From JABDGZ01 sp964483785 (GTDB lineage: Bacteria > Omnitrophota > Gorgyraeia > Zapsychrales > Fredricksoniimonadaceae): a stretch of DNA of 25,345 nucleotides. This document shows, in pieces, positions 1 through 7,397 of the stretch. The translations under genes and the position numbers were made by a program. Under the pieces are notes generated by a model. It saw only the letters and a program-made list of their open reading frames with translations. It made no database searches and had not been told where the DNA came from. Positions within the stretch are counted from its first letter, which is position 1, and every line of letters begins with the position of its first letter. The DNA is taken from contig CAZACW010000033.1 of NCBI GenBank assembly GCA_964483785.1, positions 1 to 25,345 of the forward strand, in the 5' to 3' direction.

Positions 1-301
1 GGGTGTGGGTGCAGGATAAAAAACTTTGCAGTTCAAGGGGTCCTGGCACATCGGATTGGCGGTAAAGTACGCTTTTTTCAGGATCAATGCCGCAGGCGAT
101 CCAGTCCATGGCCATTTCAGCGCCGTATTCCCGGATGCCCTTGCTGTTTTCGTATTCGCTCATCAAGGCATGCCAGTCCGCGATGCTGAAAATGCATTGA
201 TATTCCTCCTGCAGGGCAATCCAGTTCTTCAGGGCGCCCAGCAAATGGCCCAGGTGGAGCTTGCCTGTCGGGCGCATGGCGGAAAAAACGCGTTTCTTCA
301 T
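1..301 (-). CDS. trpS: Tryptophanyl-tRNA synthetase, N-terminal part (cut by window edge)
   Basis: TrpRS is a cytoplasmic class I synthetase that activates Trp with ATP and charges tRNA-Trp. About 100 N-terminal residues are visible and the rest lies left of the window. The N-terminus has the class I ATP-binding signature RPTGKLHLGHLLGAL, with the HIGH-type motif HLGH at residues 16-19. It is followed by the family-typical stretch IADWHALMSEY. The KMSKS loop is outside the window. The ATG at 301 starts 8 nt after the infB stop codon and has only a weak ribosome site (AAGG), so translation may be coupled to infB. TyrRS is the nearest alternative, but the RPTGKLHLGH form and IADWHAL favour TrpRS. 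Confidence 0.93.
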   Translation of the reverse strand, partial: MKKRVFSAMRPTGKLHLGHLLGALKNWIALQEEYQCIFSIADWHALMSEYENSKGIREYGAEMAMDWIACGIDPEKSVLYRQSDVPGPLELQSFLSCTHT

Positions 302-309
302 GGTCAGCC

Positions 310-2811
310 TTACAGCTTGCGGGCGATGGATTCGATCTCGTAGGTCTCGATGATATCACCGACGGCAATGGTGTCAAAATGCGCAATGGTGATCCCGCAC
401 TCAAACCCTTCAGCGACTTCCTTGACATCATCCTTGAAGCGTTTCAGGGTGCTGATATGCCCTGTATGCACCACGTCCCCGTTGCGCAGGACCTCGGCCT
501 GGATTTTGTTGCGCACCTTGCCTTTTTGGATGTAACAGCCGGCCACGATCCCGGAGCGGCTCAGCTTAAAGACATTGCGCACCTCGGCCCGGCCCACGAA
601 ATGCCTTTTGAGTTTCGGGGCCAACAGCCCTTCCAGGGCCTTTCTTAAATCTTCCACCGCGTCATAGATGATGCGGTATTCACGCACGTCCACGGGATTG
701 TTGTCCAGTTCCTGCCTGGCCTTAACGTCAATGGCCACATGAAAGGCAATGATGATGGCATTGGAGGCATTGGCCAGCACCACGTCCGAAGCATTGACAT
801 CTCCGACGGCCGTATGGATAAACCTTAATTTCACCTCATCGGAAGGGATTTTGCCCAGGGACTCTTTGAGGGCTTCCAGGGAACCCTGCACATCCGCCTT
901 GATGACAACGCGCAGTTCCTTGATCTCCCCCTGCTGGATCTGCGAATATAATTCTTCCAGGGAAACCTTGGCAGTGCCGGAAAGTTTTTCATTCTTGATC
1001 TTTTCCTGGCGCAGTTCCGCGATGTCCTTGGCTTCTTTGTCATTTTCAACCGCATAAAATATTTCGCCGGCGCTGGCCACTTCGGAAAGGCCCAGGATCT
1101 CGACGGGTGTGGACGGCCCTGCTTCCTTGATTGCGCGGCCCAGGTCATCGAACAGCGCCTTGACCTTGCCGTGCAAGGGGCCGATGACAATGGCATCGCC
1201 TTCGCGCAGGGTCCCGCTTTGCACGATCAAGGTCGCGATAGCACCCTTGCCCTTGCTCATGTGGGCCTCGATAACAATGCCTAAGGCCTTTTTGTCCGGA
1301 TTGGCGCGCAGTTCCAAAATTTCGGCTTCCAGCAAAATGCGTTCCAACAGCTTTTCGATCCCCTCGCCGGTGACCGCCGATACGCCGACCATGCCCACCT
1401 TGCCGCCCCAATCCTCGGGCAAGAGGTCCAGTTCCGCCAATTGCTTTTTGACCTTGTCAGGATCAGCGGTTTTCTTGTCGATTTTGTTCAAAGCCACGAT
1501 CAAGGGCACATTCGCGGCCCGGGCATGGGCAATGGCTTCCTGGGTCTGGGGCATCACCCCGTCATCCGCGGCCACGACTAAGACCACCAAATCCGTGATA
1601 TGGGCCCCGCGGGCGCGCATGGCGGTGAAGGCCTCGTGGCCCGGCGTGTCCAAAAAGGTGATATTGCCGCTCGAGGATTTGACAGAATAGGCGCCGATAT
1701 GCTGGGTAATGCCGCCGTGCTCGCTGTCTGCCACCTTGGCGGAACGGATGCGGTCAAGCAGGGAGGTTTTGCCATGGTCCACATGGCCCATGAAGGTGAC
1801 CACCGGCGCGCGCGGCTTTAAGGTCGCAGGATCGTCCTTCTGCTGTTGATGCACATCAATAAGCTCTTCTTCCTGGGTCTTGCTTTTAATGACATTGAAT
1901 CCAAAGGCGTCAGCCAGTTTCCCCACCAGCTCTTCGCCCAAATTCTGGTTGATATTGGCAAAAATACCCATTTCCAAAAGTTTTTTCAAGACCACGTTCA
2001 TCTTTTGGTTGACACGCACGGCAAAATCCTTGACGCTGATGGGAATGGGCAATTCGATGTCCATCTTCGGGCCCGCAGGCTTGGTCTCAGGGACCACAGC
2101 GCCGGCAATGGACGCGGAAGGCTTATGGTCACGGCCGCGCCAGCCGCCCCCGGTATCATCCGGCGTTCTTTTGCGCTTTTTGGCCAGGGGCTTGACTGAA
2201 ATGAAAGGCTCATCGTATTTGACCTTTTTCTTGACGGTTTCCGCCGGCAGGATTTCTTTGGGGATATTGATCTTGGTGACATCCAGCACCGGGACCGCGG
2301 GTTTGGCCGGCTGGAGCTTGGGCTCTTGCGGCTTGGGCGCCTCGGTTTTTGGGCTTTCAGGCTTTGGTATTTCAATCTTGGGCGCTTCAGCCTTGGGTGT
2401 TTCAACCTTGGGCGCTTCGGCCTTGGCCGCAGCGGGTTTCTCCGCCTTGACAGTCCTGGGCGGCGGCACGGGCTTGGCCGGTGCTTCGTCCTCATCATCG
2501 GATTCAAGCGCGGTTTTCTTGCGGACTGGTGTGCTGGATTTTTTAGGTTTCTTGACGTCAAGCTTGGCCTTCGGTTTCTGCGGCGGCGCCTCTGGTTTGG
2601 CCGCTTTTTTAGCCGGCTTCTTCTTGGCCGGCGCAGGTTCATCCGCGACCTTCTGGCCGATGCCTTCATCCGCGAAGGAATCGCGCAAAATCATCTCGAC
2701 CACGGCGGTGATCTCGCCGCCCTCCTTGGAGCGCAATTTCATGGACTTGATCTTGTCCGCGATCTTCTTTTCGGTGATTTTAAGTTCTTTGGCTAAATCC
2801 GCAATTTTCAT
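310..2811 (-). CDS. infB: Translation initiation factor IF-2
   Basis: IF-2 is the GTPase that brings fMet-tRNA to the 30S subunit and promotes subunit joining. The 833 residues hold a short N-terminal IF2_N-like helix domain (1-45), a long Lys/Pro/Ala/Glu-rich linker (about 50-200), and a second IF2_N-type domain (about 253-305). The G domain carries G1 GHVDHGKT (342-349), G2 GGITQHIGA (366-374), G3 DTPGHEAF (388-395), G4 NKID (442-445) and G5 SAVTGEG (478-484). Domains II, III and the C-terminal fMet-tRNA-binding domain follow to the end. The length is normal for the family. It lies 14 nt after nusA in the familiar rimP-nusA-infB order. The usual next genes rbfA and truB are absent and trpS follows directly. 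Confidence 0.98.
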   Translation of the reverse strand: MKIADLAKELKITEKKIADKIKSMKLRSKEGGEITAVVEMILRDSFADEGIGQKVADEPAPAKKKPAKKAAKPEAPPQKPKAKLDVKKPKKSSTPVRKKTALESDDEDEAPAKPVPPPRTVKAEKPAAAKAEAPKVETPKAEAPKIEIPKPESPKTEAPKPQEPKLQPAKPAVPVLDVTKINIPKEILPAETVKKKVKYDEPFISVKPLAKKRKRTPDDTGGGWRGRDHKPSASIAGAVVPETKPAGPKMDIELPIPISVKDFAVRVNQKMNVVLKKLLEMGIFANINQNLGEELVGKLADAFGFNVIKSKTQEEELIDVHQQQKDDPATLKPRAPVVTFMGHVDHGKTSLLDRIRSAKVADSEHGGITQHIGAYSVKSSSGNITFLDTPGHEAFTAMRARGAHITDLVVLVVAADDGVMPQTQEAIAHARAANVPLIVALNKIDKKTADPDKVKKQLAELDLLPEDWGGKVGMVGVSAVTGEGIEKLLERILLEAEILELRANPDKKALGIVIEAHMSKGKGAIATLIVQSGTLREGDAIVIGPLHGKVKALFDDLGRAIKEAGPSTPVEILGLSEVASAGEIFYAVENDKEAKDIAELRQEKIKNEKLSGTAKVSLEELYSQIQQGEIKELRVVIKADVQGSLEALKESLGKIPSDEVKLRFIHTAVGDVNASDVVLANASNAIIIAFHVAIDVKARQELDNNPVDVREYRIIYDAVEDLRKALEGLLAPKLKRHFVGRAEVRNVFKLSRSGIVAGCYIQKGKVRNKIQAEVLRNGDVVHTGHISTLKRFKDDVKEVAEGFECGITIAHFDTIAVGDIIETYEIESIARKL
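2308..2424 (-). repeat. Degenerate PK-rich tandem repeat in the IF-2 linker
   Basis: Residues 130-168 of IF-2 are a run of 5-residue units of the type (K/P)xExPK, for example KAEAPK, VETPK, KIEIPK and KTEAPK. The DNA repeats a 15-nt unit with many silent changes. It lies in the low-complexity linker between the N-terminal domain and the GTPase core, where length commonly varies between strains. I see no separate function. Confidence 0.75.
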
Positions 2812-2825
2812 ATCAATCTGCTTAC

Positions 2826-3881
2826 CTATTCTTGTTCCTCTTCTTCTTTGGAATCCTCATCCGCCGGGGTCACATCCGCCTGAGGGGCCGGCGCCGGCTG
2901 GGGGATTTCTTCCTGGGTCTCCGCGGACTTTTGCTTTTCTTCCCATTGCTTGGCGGAATAAATGTCCAGTTCCCAGCCCACCAGCTTGCTGGCCAAACGC
3001 ACGTTCTGGCCGTATTTGCCGATGGCCAGGGACAATTGGTCCTCGTCTACAATTATGTTAACTCGCTTTTCCTCGGCAATCAACTGCATCTGCGAAATTT
3101 CAGCCGGCGAAAGGGCCGCCTGGATGTATTCCTTGATGTCCTCGGAATGGCGCACAATGTCGATCTTCTCACCGTGCAGTTCCGTCACGATGTTCTTGAC
3201 CCTGCTGCCGCGCATCCCGACGCAGGCGCCCACACAATCGATCTTCTCGTCCTTGGAATAGACCGCGATCTTGGTGCGCTCGCCCGGGTCGCGGGAAATG
3301 GCCTTGATCTCGATGATGTTTTCATAAATTTCCGGGACTTCCAGCTCAAAAAGGCGCTTGACGAAATTAGGATGGGCGCGCGACAGAATGATCTGGGGGC
3401 CGCGGTTGTCCCTGCGGACTTCCAGCACAAAGGCCCGGATGCGCTCACCCTGGCGGAACTCTTCCTTGTTGCTTTGCTCGCTTTTAGGCAGCAGGGCCTC
3501 GGATTTTCCCAAATCCACGATGATATTGCCCCGCTCAAACCTGTACACGCTGCCGCTGATGATCTGGCCGATGCGGGCATTATATTCGCCGAACACCACG
3601 TCTTTTTCCGCTTCCCGGATCTTCTGGATCACCACTTGTTTGGCGGTCTGGGCGGCAATGCGGCCGAATTCGCTGGAATGAATTTCCTCTTCCCCGGCCC
3701 AGGCCTTGATCTTGCCTGTTTTGCGGTCTAAGACCACCCTGACATCCTCTTCCTTGTCCACGGTCCATATTTTTTTCGCCGCGGAAGCCACTGCGGCCTC
3801 GACGGCCGCTATCAGGACCTCCTTGTCGATGCCCTTGTCTCTTTCCAACTGCTCTAAAATCACCATCAATTCACTGTCCAT
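2826..3881 (-). CDS. nusA: Transcription termination/antitermination protein NusA
   Basis: NusA binds RNA polymerase and nascent RNA and modulates pausing, termination and antitermination. The 351 residues contain the N-terminal polymerase-binding domain (1-100), an S1 domain (about 105-170) and two KH domains. The KH1 hallmark VGACVGMRGSRVKNIV is at 217-232, and the KH2 signature LSLAIGKYGQNVRLAS is at 283-298. An acidic Pro/Glu-rich tail (320-351) replaces the C-terminal repeats found in gammaproteobacterial NusA. The frame stays open upstream to 4016, but the start at 3881 is preferred. It has the Shine-Dalgarno GAGAGGG just upstream, its N-terminus MDSELMVILEQL is typical of NusA, and the upstream codons overlap rimP. 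Confidence 0.97.
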   Translation of the reverse strand: MDSELMVILEQLERDKGIDKEVLIAAVEAAVASAAKKIWTVDKEEDVRVVLDRKTGKIKAWAGEEEIHSSEFGRIAAQTAKQVVIQKIREAEKDVVFGEYNARIGQIISGSVYRFERGNIIVDLGKSEALLPKSEQSNKEEFRQGERIRAFVLEVRRDNRGPQIILSRAHPNFVKRLFELEVPEIYENIIEIKAISRDPGERTKIAVYSKDEKIDCVGACVGMRGSRVKNIVTELHGEKIDIVRHSEDIKEYIQAALSPAEISQMQLIAEEKRVNIIVDEDQLSLAIGKYGQNVRLASKLVGWELDIYSAKQWEEKQKSAETQEEIPQPAPAPQADVTPADEDSKEEEEQE

Positions 3882-3904
3882 ACCAACCCTCTCTATGATT
3901 GCTG

Positions 3905-4177
3905 TTAACGATGTCTGTCTATGCCTGGTGAAGATACTTCCAGGGAAAAAATTGCACGGGGCAAAAACTTTTCCTGTTCGATAGCGGCGAGCAAAGATTT
4001 GTTCAGTATAACACACTCCCCTATATTGATGCCACCGGAAGGTTTGTCCGCCAGGACCTGGATATAAACATCCTGCGGCCTGCCCTTCACGTTGAATGCG
4101 ATCATTTCCAGGCCTTGGGCTGTGATGACCTGCCTGGCCAAGGGCTCCAATTTCAACTTAATTTCATCCAAGGTCAT
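3905..4177 (-). CDS. rimP: Ribosome maturation factor RimP, short form lacking the C-terminal domain
   Basis: RimP assists maturation of the 30S subunit. The 90 residues cover only the N-terminal alpha/beta domain. Family signatures are VYIQVLADKPSGGINIGEC (compare the usual D....GG...DDC) and SLEVSSPGIDR at the end of that domain. Typical RimP proteins are about 150 residues because a C-terminal SH3-like domain follows SSPGxDRPL. Here a stop codon comes two residues after DR, and only 23 nt remain before nusA. The missing domain is therefore deleted, not hidden by a frameshift. The start at 4177 is supported by CAGGATC upstream. Its position directly before nusA is the conserved place of rimP, which makes the assignment secure despite the length. 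Confidence 0.88.
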   Translation of the reverse strand: MTLDEIKLKLEPLARQVITAQGLEMIAFNVKGRPQDVYIQVLADKPSGGINIGECVILNKSLLAAIEQEKFLPRAIFSLEVSSPGIDRHR

Positions 4178-4192
4178 ATATGATCCTGAAAT

Positions 4193-4837
4193 TTATGCCC
4201 CAATCCTCGACTCGTGAAGATGCTGGAAAAAATTTAAAAATAAAAACGGCAGGCTCATTAGAAACAATCCAAAAATCAGATAAAAAACAAAAATCACATA
4301 ATTGACAGGCGTCTCATGCTTTTGATAATAGTCATTTAAGCCCCTGACAACATCATCCAGGAGCTGATTGTCCTTCTTGTCCTTGATTCTGATCATGCCC
4401 GTGCCGATCCAGCCCTGTATAGAAATTTGAAGCTCGGCGGATTTCTCCGGTAATTTAAGGGATGACAGGGTCTCTTCAAAGGCCAGGCCTTTGTTTTTTA
4501 AAACGGAGTGCAGGGCCTCTCTGAAGGCATCACTGGTGATACCGTAAGCCGCATAGGCCTTCCGATTGACCATGCTCCAATACATGACGACACAAAGAAT
4601 GACAAAGAAAGCTATCCCGTTAAGGCCCAAACCGGCGCTGACACGGTTTGTTAGAAATAAGGAGTTCAAGGCCTGGGGCAAAAAACAGCTGACGACGACG
4701 GCAAAACTCCATTTCGTTGAGATCAAGTAAGGCTTTTTATAAATCAACCCCCTGAATGATAAAACCAAAAAGAATATGGCGACAACACCAATGAGAATCG
4801 CGTAACCTATCAATTTCAAATATATGGCCTGGTTCAT
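4193..4837 (-). CDS. Unknown membrane protein with four predicted helices
   Basis: I do not recognise a family. The 214 residues show hydrophobic segments at about 8-28, 42-62, 70-90 and 178-205. Between the third and fourth is a polar region (91-177) with the ordered-looking core EETLSSLKLPEKSAELQISIQGWIG cut by charged residues; it probably folds on one face of the membrane. There is no signal peptide cleavage site and no recognised catalytic motif. Its start codon overlaps the proS stop as ATGA, and rimP follows 15 nt after its stop, so it is co-transcribed with translation genes. That position probably reflects insertion into the operon and says little about its role. Confidence 0.75.
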   Translation of the reverse strand: MNQAIYLKLIGYAILIGVVAIFFLVLSFRGLIYKKPYLISTKWSFAVVVSCFLPQALNSLFLTNRVSAGLGLNGIAFFVILCVVMYWSMVNRKAYAAYGITSDAFREALHSVLKNKGLAFEETLSSLKLPEKSAELQISIQGWIGTGMIRIKDKKDNQLLDDVVRGLNDYYQKHETPVNYVIFVFYLIFGLFLMSLPFLFLNFFQHLHESRIGA

Positions 4838-6075
4838 GACAGACTCCGCTGCTTAAGGACCTGTTCCACGGCCTTGTTTTTATCAACAGCCGTGATCTTA
4901 CCGCTGCGCCTGTCCTTGATTTCAACCTGCTGATTGGCCAGCATGCGCTTGCCGATGATGATCCTCAAAGGGACCCCGATCAAGTCCGCGTCGTTGAATT
5001 TGCGGCCGGCACTTTCATCACGGTCATCCATAAGCACGTCCAGGCCGGCAGCGGTCAATTCATCGTGGTATTGCTTAGCCAGCTGCACGGCTTCGGTGTC
5101 CGTGGCCTGGAGAGGCAGGATTTCGACATCAAAGGGGGACACTGCCTTGGGCCAGATAATGCCGTTATCATCATGGTTGACCTCGATGATGGCCGCGATA
5201 AGGCGCGAGACGCCGATGCCGTAACAGCCCATGATCATGGGCTTGGACCGGCCGTCCTCATCCAAAAAATGGGCGCCCAAGCTTTCCGTATATTTGGTGC
5301 CCAGCTGAAAGATATGGCCCAATTCAATGGCCACTTTTTTCTGCCAATCCTCCCCTTGCGGCGCCTTGCCTTCCTCGTCCTTGATGATCTGGCCGGTCTT
5401 GGCGTTGATCCAGACCGCGTCTTCGCCGATGGGCGCGGCCGCCAAAAATTCATGGGACACACTGCCGCCCATGGCCCCGCTGTCCGCAGCAACGACGAGC
5501 GCGTCCAGGCCGCAGCGCTTAAAAATCTTGGTGTAGGCCTGCAATTGCAGGTCGTAATTTTTTTGAAGCCCTTGCGCGTCGCGGTCAAAACTATAGGCGT
5601 CCTTCATGATGAATTCGCAGGCGCGCACGATGCCAAAGCGCGTACGGATTTCATCCCGGAATTTGGTCTGGATTTGGTATAAAGTCACGGGCAATTGGCG
5701 GTAACTCTTGATGAATTGTCCGGCCAAATCCGTGATGATCTCCTCATGGGTCGGCCCCAGGCACATGCGCTGGCCTTTTTTATTGTCAAAGGTGATCATC
5801 ACTTCCTTCAAGCTCTGGTCGCGTCCGGTTTTTTTCCAAATCTCGATAGGATGAAGCGCCGGCATCAGCAATTCATGGCAGCCGATGGCATCCATTTCTT
5901 CCCTGATGATCCGCTTTACCTTGGCCAGGACCCTGTGACCCAGGGGCAGATAGGAATAAACGCCCGAAGTCAGCATGTGGACCAAACCCGCGCGCAGGGA
6001 CAATTGATGGCTGACAGCCTCGGTCCCGGCCGGTATTTCCTTTAAAGTCGGTATGAAGTATTTAGACCAGTACAT
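4834..6075 (-). CDS. proS: Prolyl-tRNA synthetase without the INS editing domain
   Basis: ProRS is a class II synthetase charging tRNA-Pro. The 413 residues begin with MYWSKYFIPTLKE, typical of bacterial ProRS. Class II motif elements are GPTHEE (107-112), motif 2 starting FRDE (139-142) with RACEFIMKDAYSF (151-163), and motif 3 GIGVSR (286-291). The anticodon-binding domain covers about 313-413. Standard bacterial ProRS is about 570 residues and has a roughly 180-residue editing insertion between motifs 2 and 3. Here SHEF (207-210) is joined to ELGHIFQLG (251-259) by only about 40 residues. Similar short bacterial ProRS enzymes are known in Alphaproteobacteria. No clear Shine-Dalgarno precedes the ATG; a strong hairpin occupies that place. 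Confidence 0.96.
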   Translation of the reverse strand: MYWSKYFIPTLKEIPAGTEAVSHQLSLRAGLVHMLTSGVYSYLPLGHRVLAKVKRIIREEMDAIGCHELLMPALHPIEIWKKTGRDQSLKEVMITFDNKKGQRMCLGPTHEEIITDLAGQFIKSYRQLPVTLYQIQTKFRDEIRTRFGIVRACEFIMKDAYSFDRDAQGLQKNYDLQLQAYTKIFKRCGLDALVVAADSGAMGGSVSHEFLAAAPIGEDAVWINAKTGQIIKDEEGKAPQGEDWQKKVAIELGHIFQLGTKYTESLGAHFLDEDGRSKPMIMGCYGIGVSRLIAAIIEVNHDDNGIIWPKAVSPFDVEILPLQATDTEAVQLAKQYHDELTAAGLDVLMDDRDESAGRKFNDADLIGVPLRIIIGKRMLANQQVEIKDRRSGKITAVDKNKAVEQVLKQRSLS

Positions 6076-6083
6076 AAATCATG

Positions 6084-6114
6084 AACCATCACAACCCCGG
6101 GGGTTGTGATGGTT
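6084..6114. terminator. Strong hairpin between the CpaF-like gene and proS
   Basis: Positions 6084-6095 are perfectly complementary to 6103-6114 (12 bp, AACCATCACAAC against GTTGTGATGGTT), and one more C-G pair closes a 5-nt loop. On the minus strand it begins 8 nt after the stop codon of the CpaF-like gene and ends 8 nt before the proS ATG. The downstream minus-strand bases are CATGATTT, so the T-tract expected of a standard rho-independent terminator is missing. It could be a weak terminator, an RNA 3'-end stabiliser or a structure that affects proS translation. Confidence 0.6.
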
Positions 6115-6122
6115 TCTTTAAA

Positions 6123-7397
6123 TTAGACGAAAAAGCCTTCCGGAAATTGGATATTGCGTTTGACGAATTTTGCAAACGAGGACGGCTTCTGCTTGTTCAT
6201 CCCCCAGTCCCCGACCACCTGCCCCTGATCATCGATTTTTTCCTGCTTAAAGGTAAAAATGTCTTTTAACGACGAGGCACCGGTGGCCTTGTCGTATTTT
6301 AAATCGGTGATATTGGCGATCCGGCGCACCCCGTCCATGAACAATTCCACATACACGATCAAATCAATGGAGGTGGCCAGCTGTTTCTGGATTTGTTCGC
6401 CGGAGAGGCGGATGCCGGACATCAGCATCATGGTGATCATGCGGTTAAAACATTCCTCGGGCGAATCCGCGTGCACGATGGCCAGGGAACCGGAATGGCC
6501 GGAGGCAATGGACTGCACTAAATCCAGGATTTCATGGCCGCGCACCTCGCCGATGATGATCCTGTCCGGCCGCATGCGCAGGGAATTGACGAACAAATCG
6601 CGGATGCTGACCTCGCCCTTGCCTTCCACGTTGGCAGATTTGGCCTGCAAGGACACCACATGCTCCTGCATCAGACGCAATTCCGACGTGTCTTCAATGG
6701 TGATGATGCGCTCATGTTCGGGAATATGGCTGGAGAGCACGTTTAACAAGGTCGTCTTGCCGCTGCCGGTGGAGCCGCAAAACACAATGTTGAGCTTGGC
6801 CTTGATGGCCGCGATCAAAAACGCGGACATCAGCTTGTTCATGGATTTGCGCTCAATGAGATCATCCATGGTGGTCAAATCCCTGGAAAATTTCCTGATG
6901 GTCAAAATCGGCCCGGACAAAGAACACGGGGGCAGGATCACATTGACGCGGGACCCGTCCGGCATGGAAAAATCCACATAAGGCGATGATTCATCGACCC
7001 GGCGGCTGGTGGATGAGGCGGAAAGGATTTTCTGGATGGTATGCATCAAGTTGGCATTGTCCGAAAAATTCACCTGGCTCTTTTCGATCCTGCCGGAGCG
7101 CTGGATATACACGGTCTTGGCCCCGTTGACCATGATTTCCGTAATGCTTTTGTCCTCCATAAAAGGACGCAAGGGCCCGAGACTGACGATGGAAGCGGCC
7201 AATTCCCTCAAGATGGAGAGCCGCTCGTCCATGGCCACGGTGATCTTGCTCTCCTGGCAGAGCCGGTCGATGGCATTGTTGACAAAGGCGCGCAGCTGGT
7301 CCTCATTCATGTTGTCCTTGACCTGTAAAAAATTGGTCTTGGATATCAAATAATGATGGATATTGGCCTTGATCTCATTATGTTCCATATTTGCCAT
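6123..7397 (-). CDS. cpaF: CpaF/TadA-type secretion ATPase
   Basis: This is a GspE/VirB11-superfamily hexameric ATPase, the type that powers Tad/Flp pilus assembly from the cytoplasmic side. The 424 residues contain an N-terminal all-helical region, the CpaF-typical stretch ITEIMVNG (85-92), the Walker A GSTGSGKTT (208-216), an acidic box IEDTSEL (234-240), the Walker B RIIIGEVRG (279-287), and a His box with HSGSLAIVHA (301-310). The start at 7397 is fixed by a strong ribosome site, GAGGTGATCC. It overlaps the rseP stop by 20 nt. No other pilus gene (pilin, prepilin peptidase, TadB/C, secretin) is in the window, so the partner machine must be encoded elsewhere. The C-terminal tail after 385 is Lys-rich and less typical. 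Confidence 0.9.
   Translation of the reverse strand: MANMEHNEIKANIHHYLISKTNFLQVKDNMNEDQLRAFVNNAIDRLCQESKITVAMDERLSILRELAASIVSLGPLRPFMEDKSITEIMVNGAKTVYIQRSGRIEKSQVNFSDNANLMHTIQKILSASSTSRRVDESSPYVDFSMPDGSRVNVILPPCSLSGPILTIRKFSRDLTTMDDLIERKSMNKLMSAFLIAAIKAKLNIVFCGSTGSGKTTLLNVLSSHIPEHERIITIEDTSELRLMQEHVVSLQAKSANVEGKGEVSIRDLFVNSLRMRPDRIIIGEVRGHEILDLVQSIASGHSGSLAIVHADSPEECFNRMITMMLMSGIRLSGEQIQKQLATSIDLIVYVELFMDGVRRIANITDLKYDKATGASSLKDIFTFKQEKIDDQGQVVGDWGMNKQKPSSFAKFVKRNIQFPEGFFV

Noticed and set aside
1880..3061. Long plus-strand open frame (393 codons) opposite infB and nusA
   Set aside because: It is antisense to the Ala/Pro/Lys-rich linker and N-terminal domains of IF-2. Its composition (Ser/Gly/Leu runs) mirrors the GC-biased codons of the opposite strand, and no family motif or ribosome site is seen.
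3882..4016. N-terminal extension of NusA to an ATG at 4016
   Set aside because: The extra 45 residues overlap rimP, are not NusA-like, and a good ribosome site and the family N-terminus are found at 3881.
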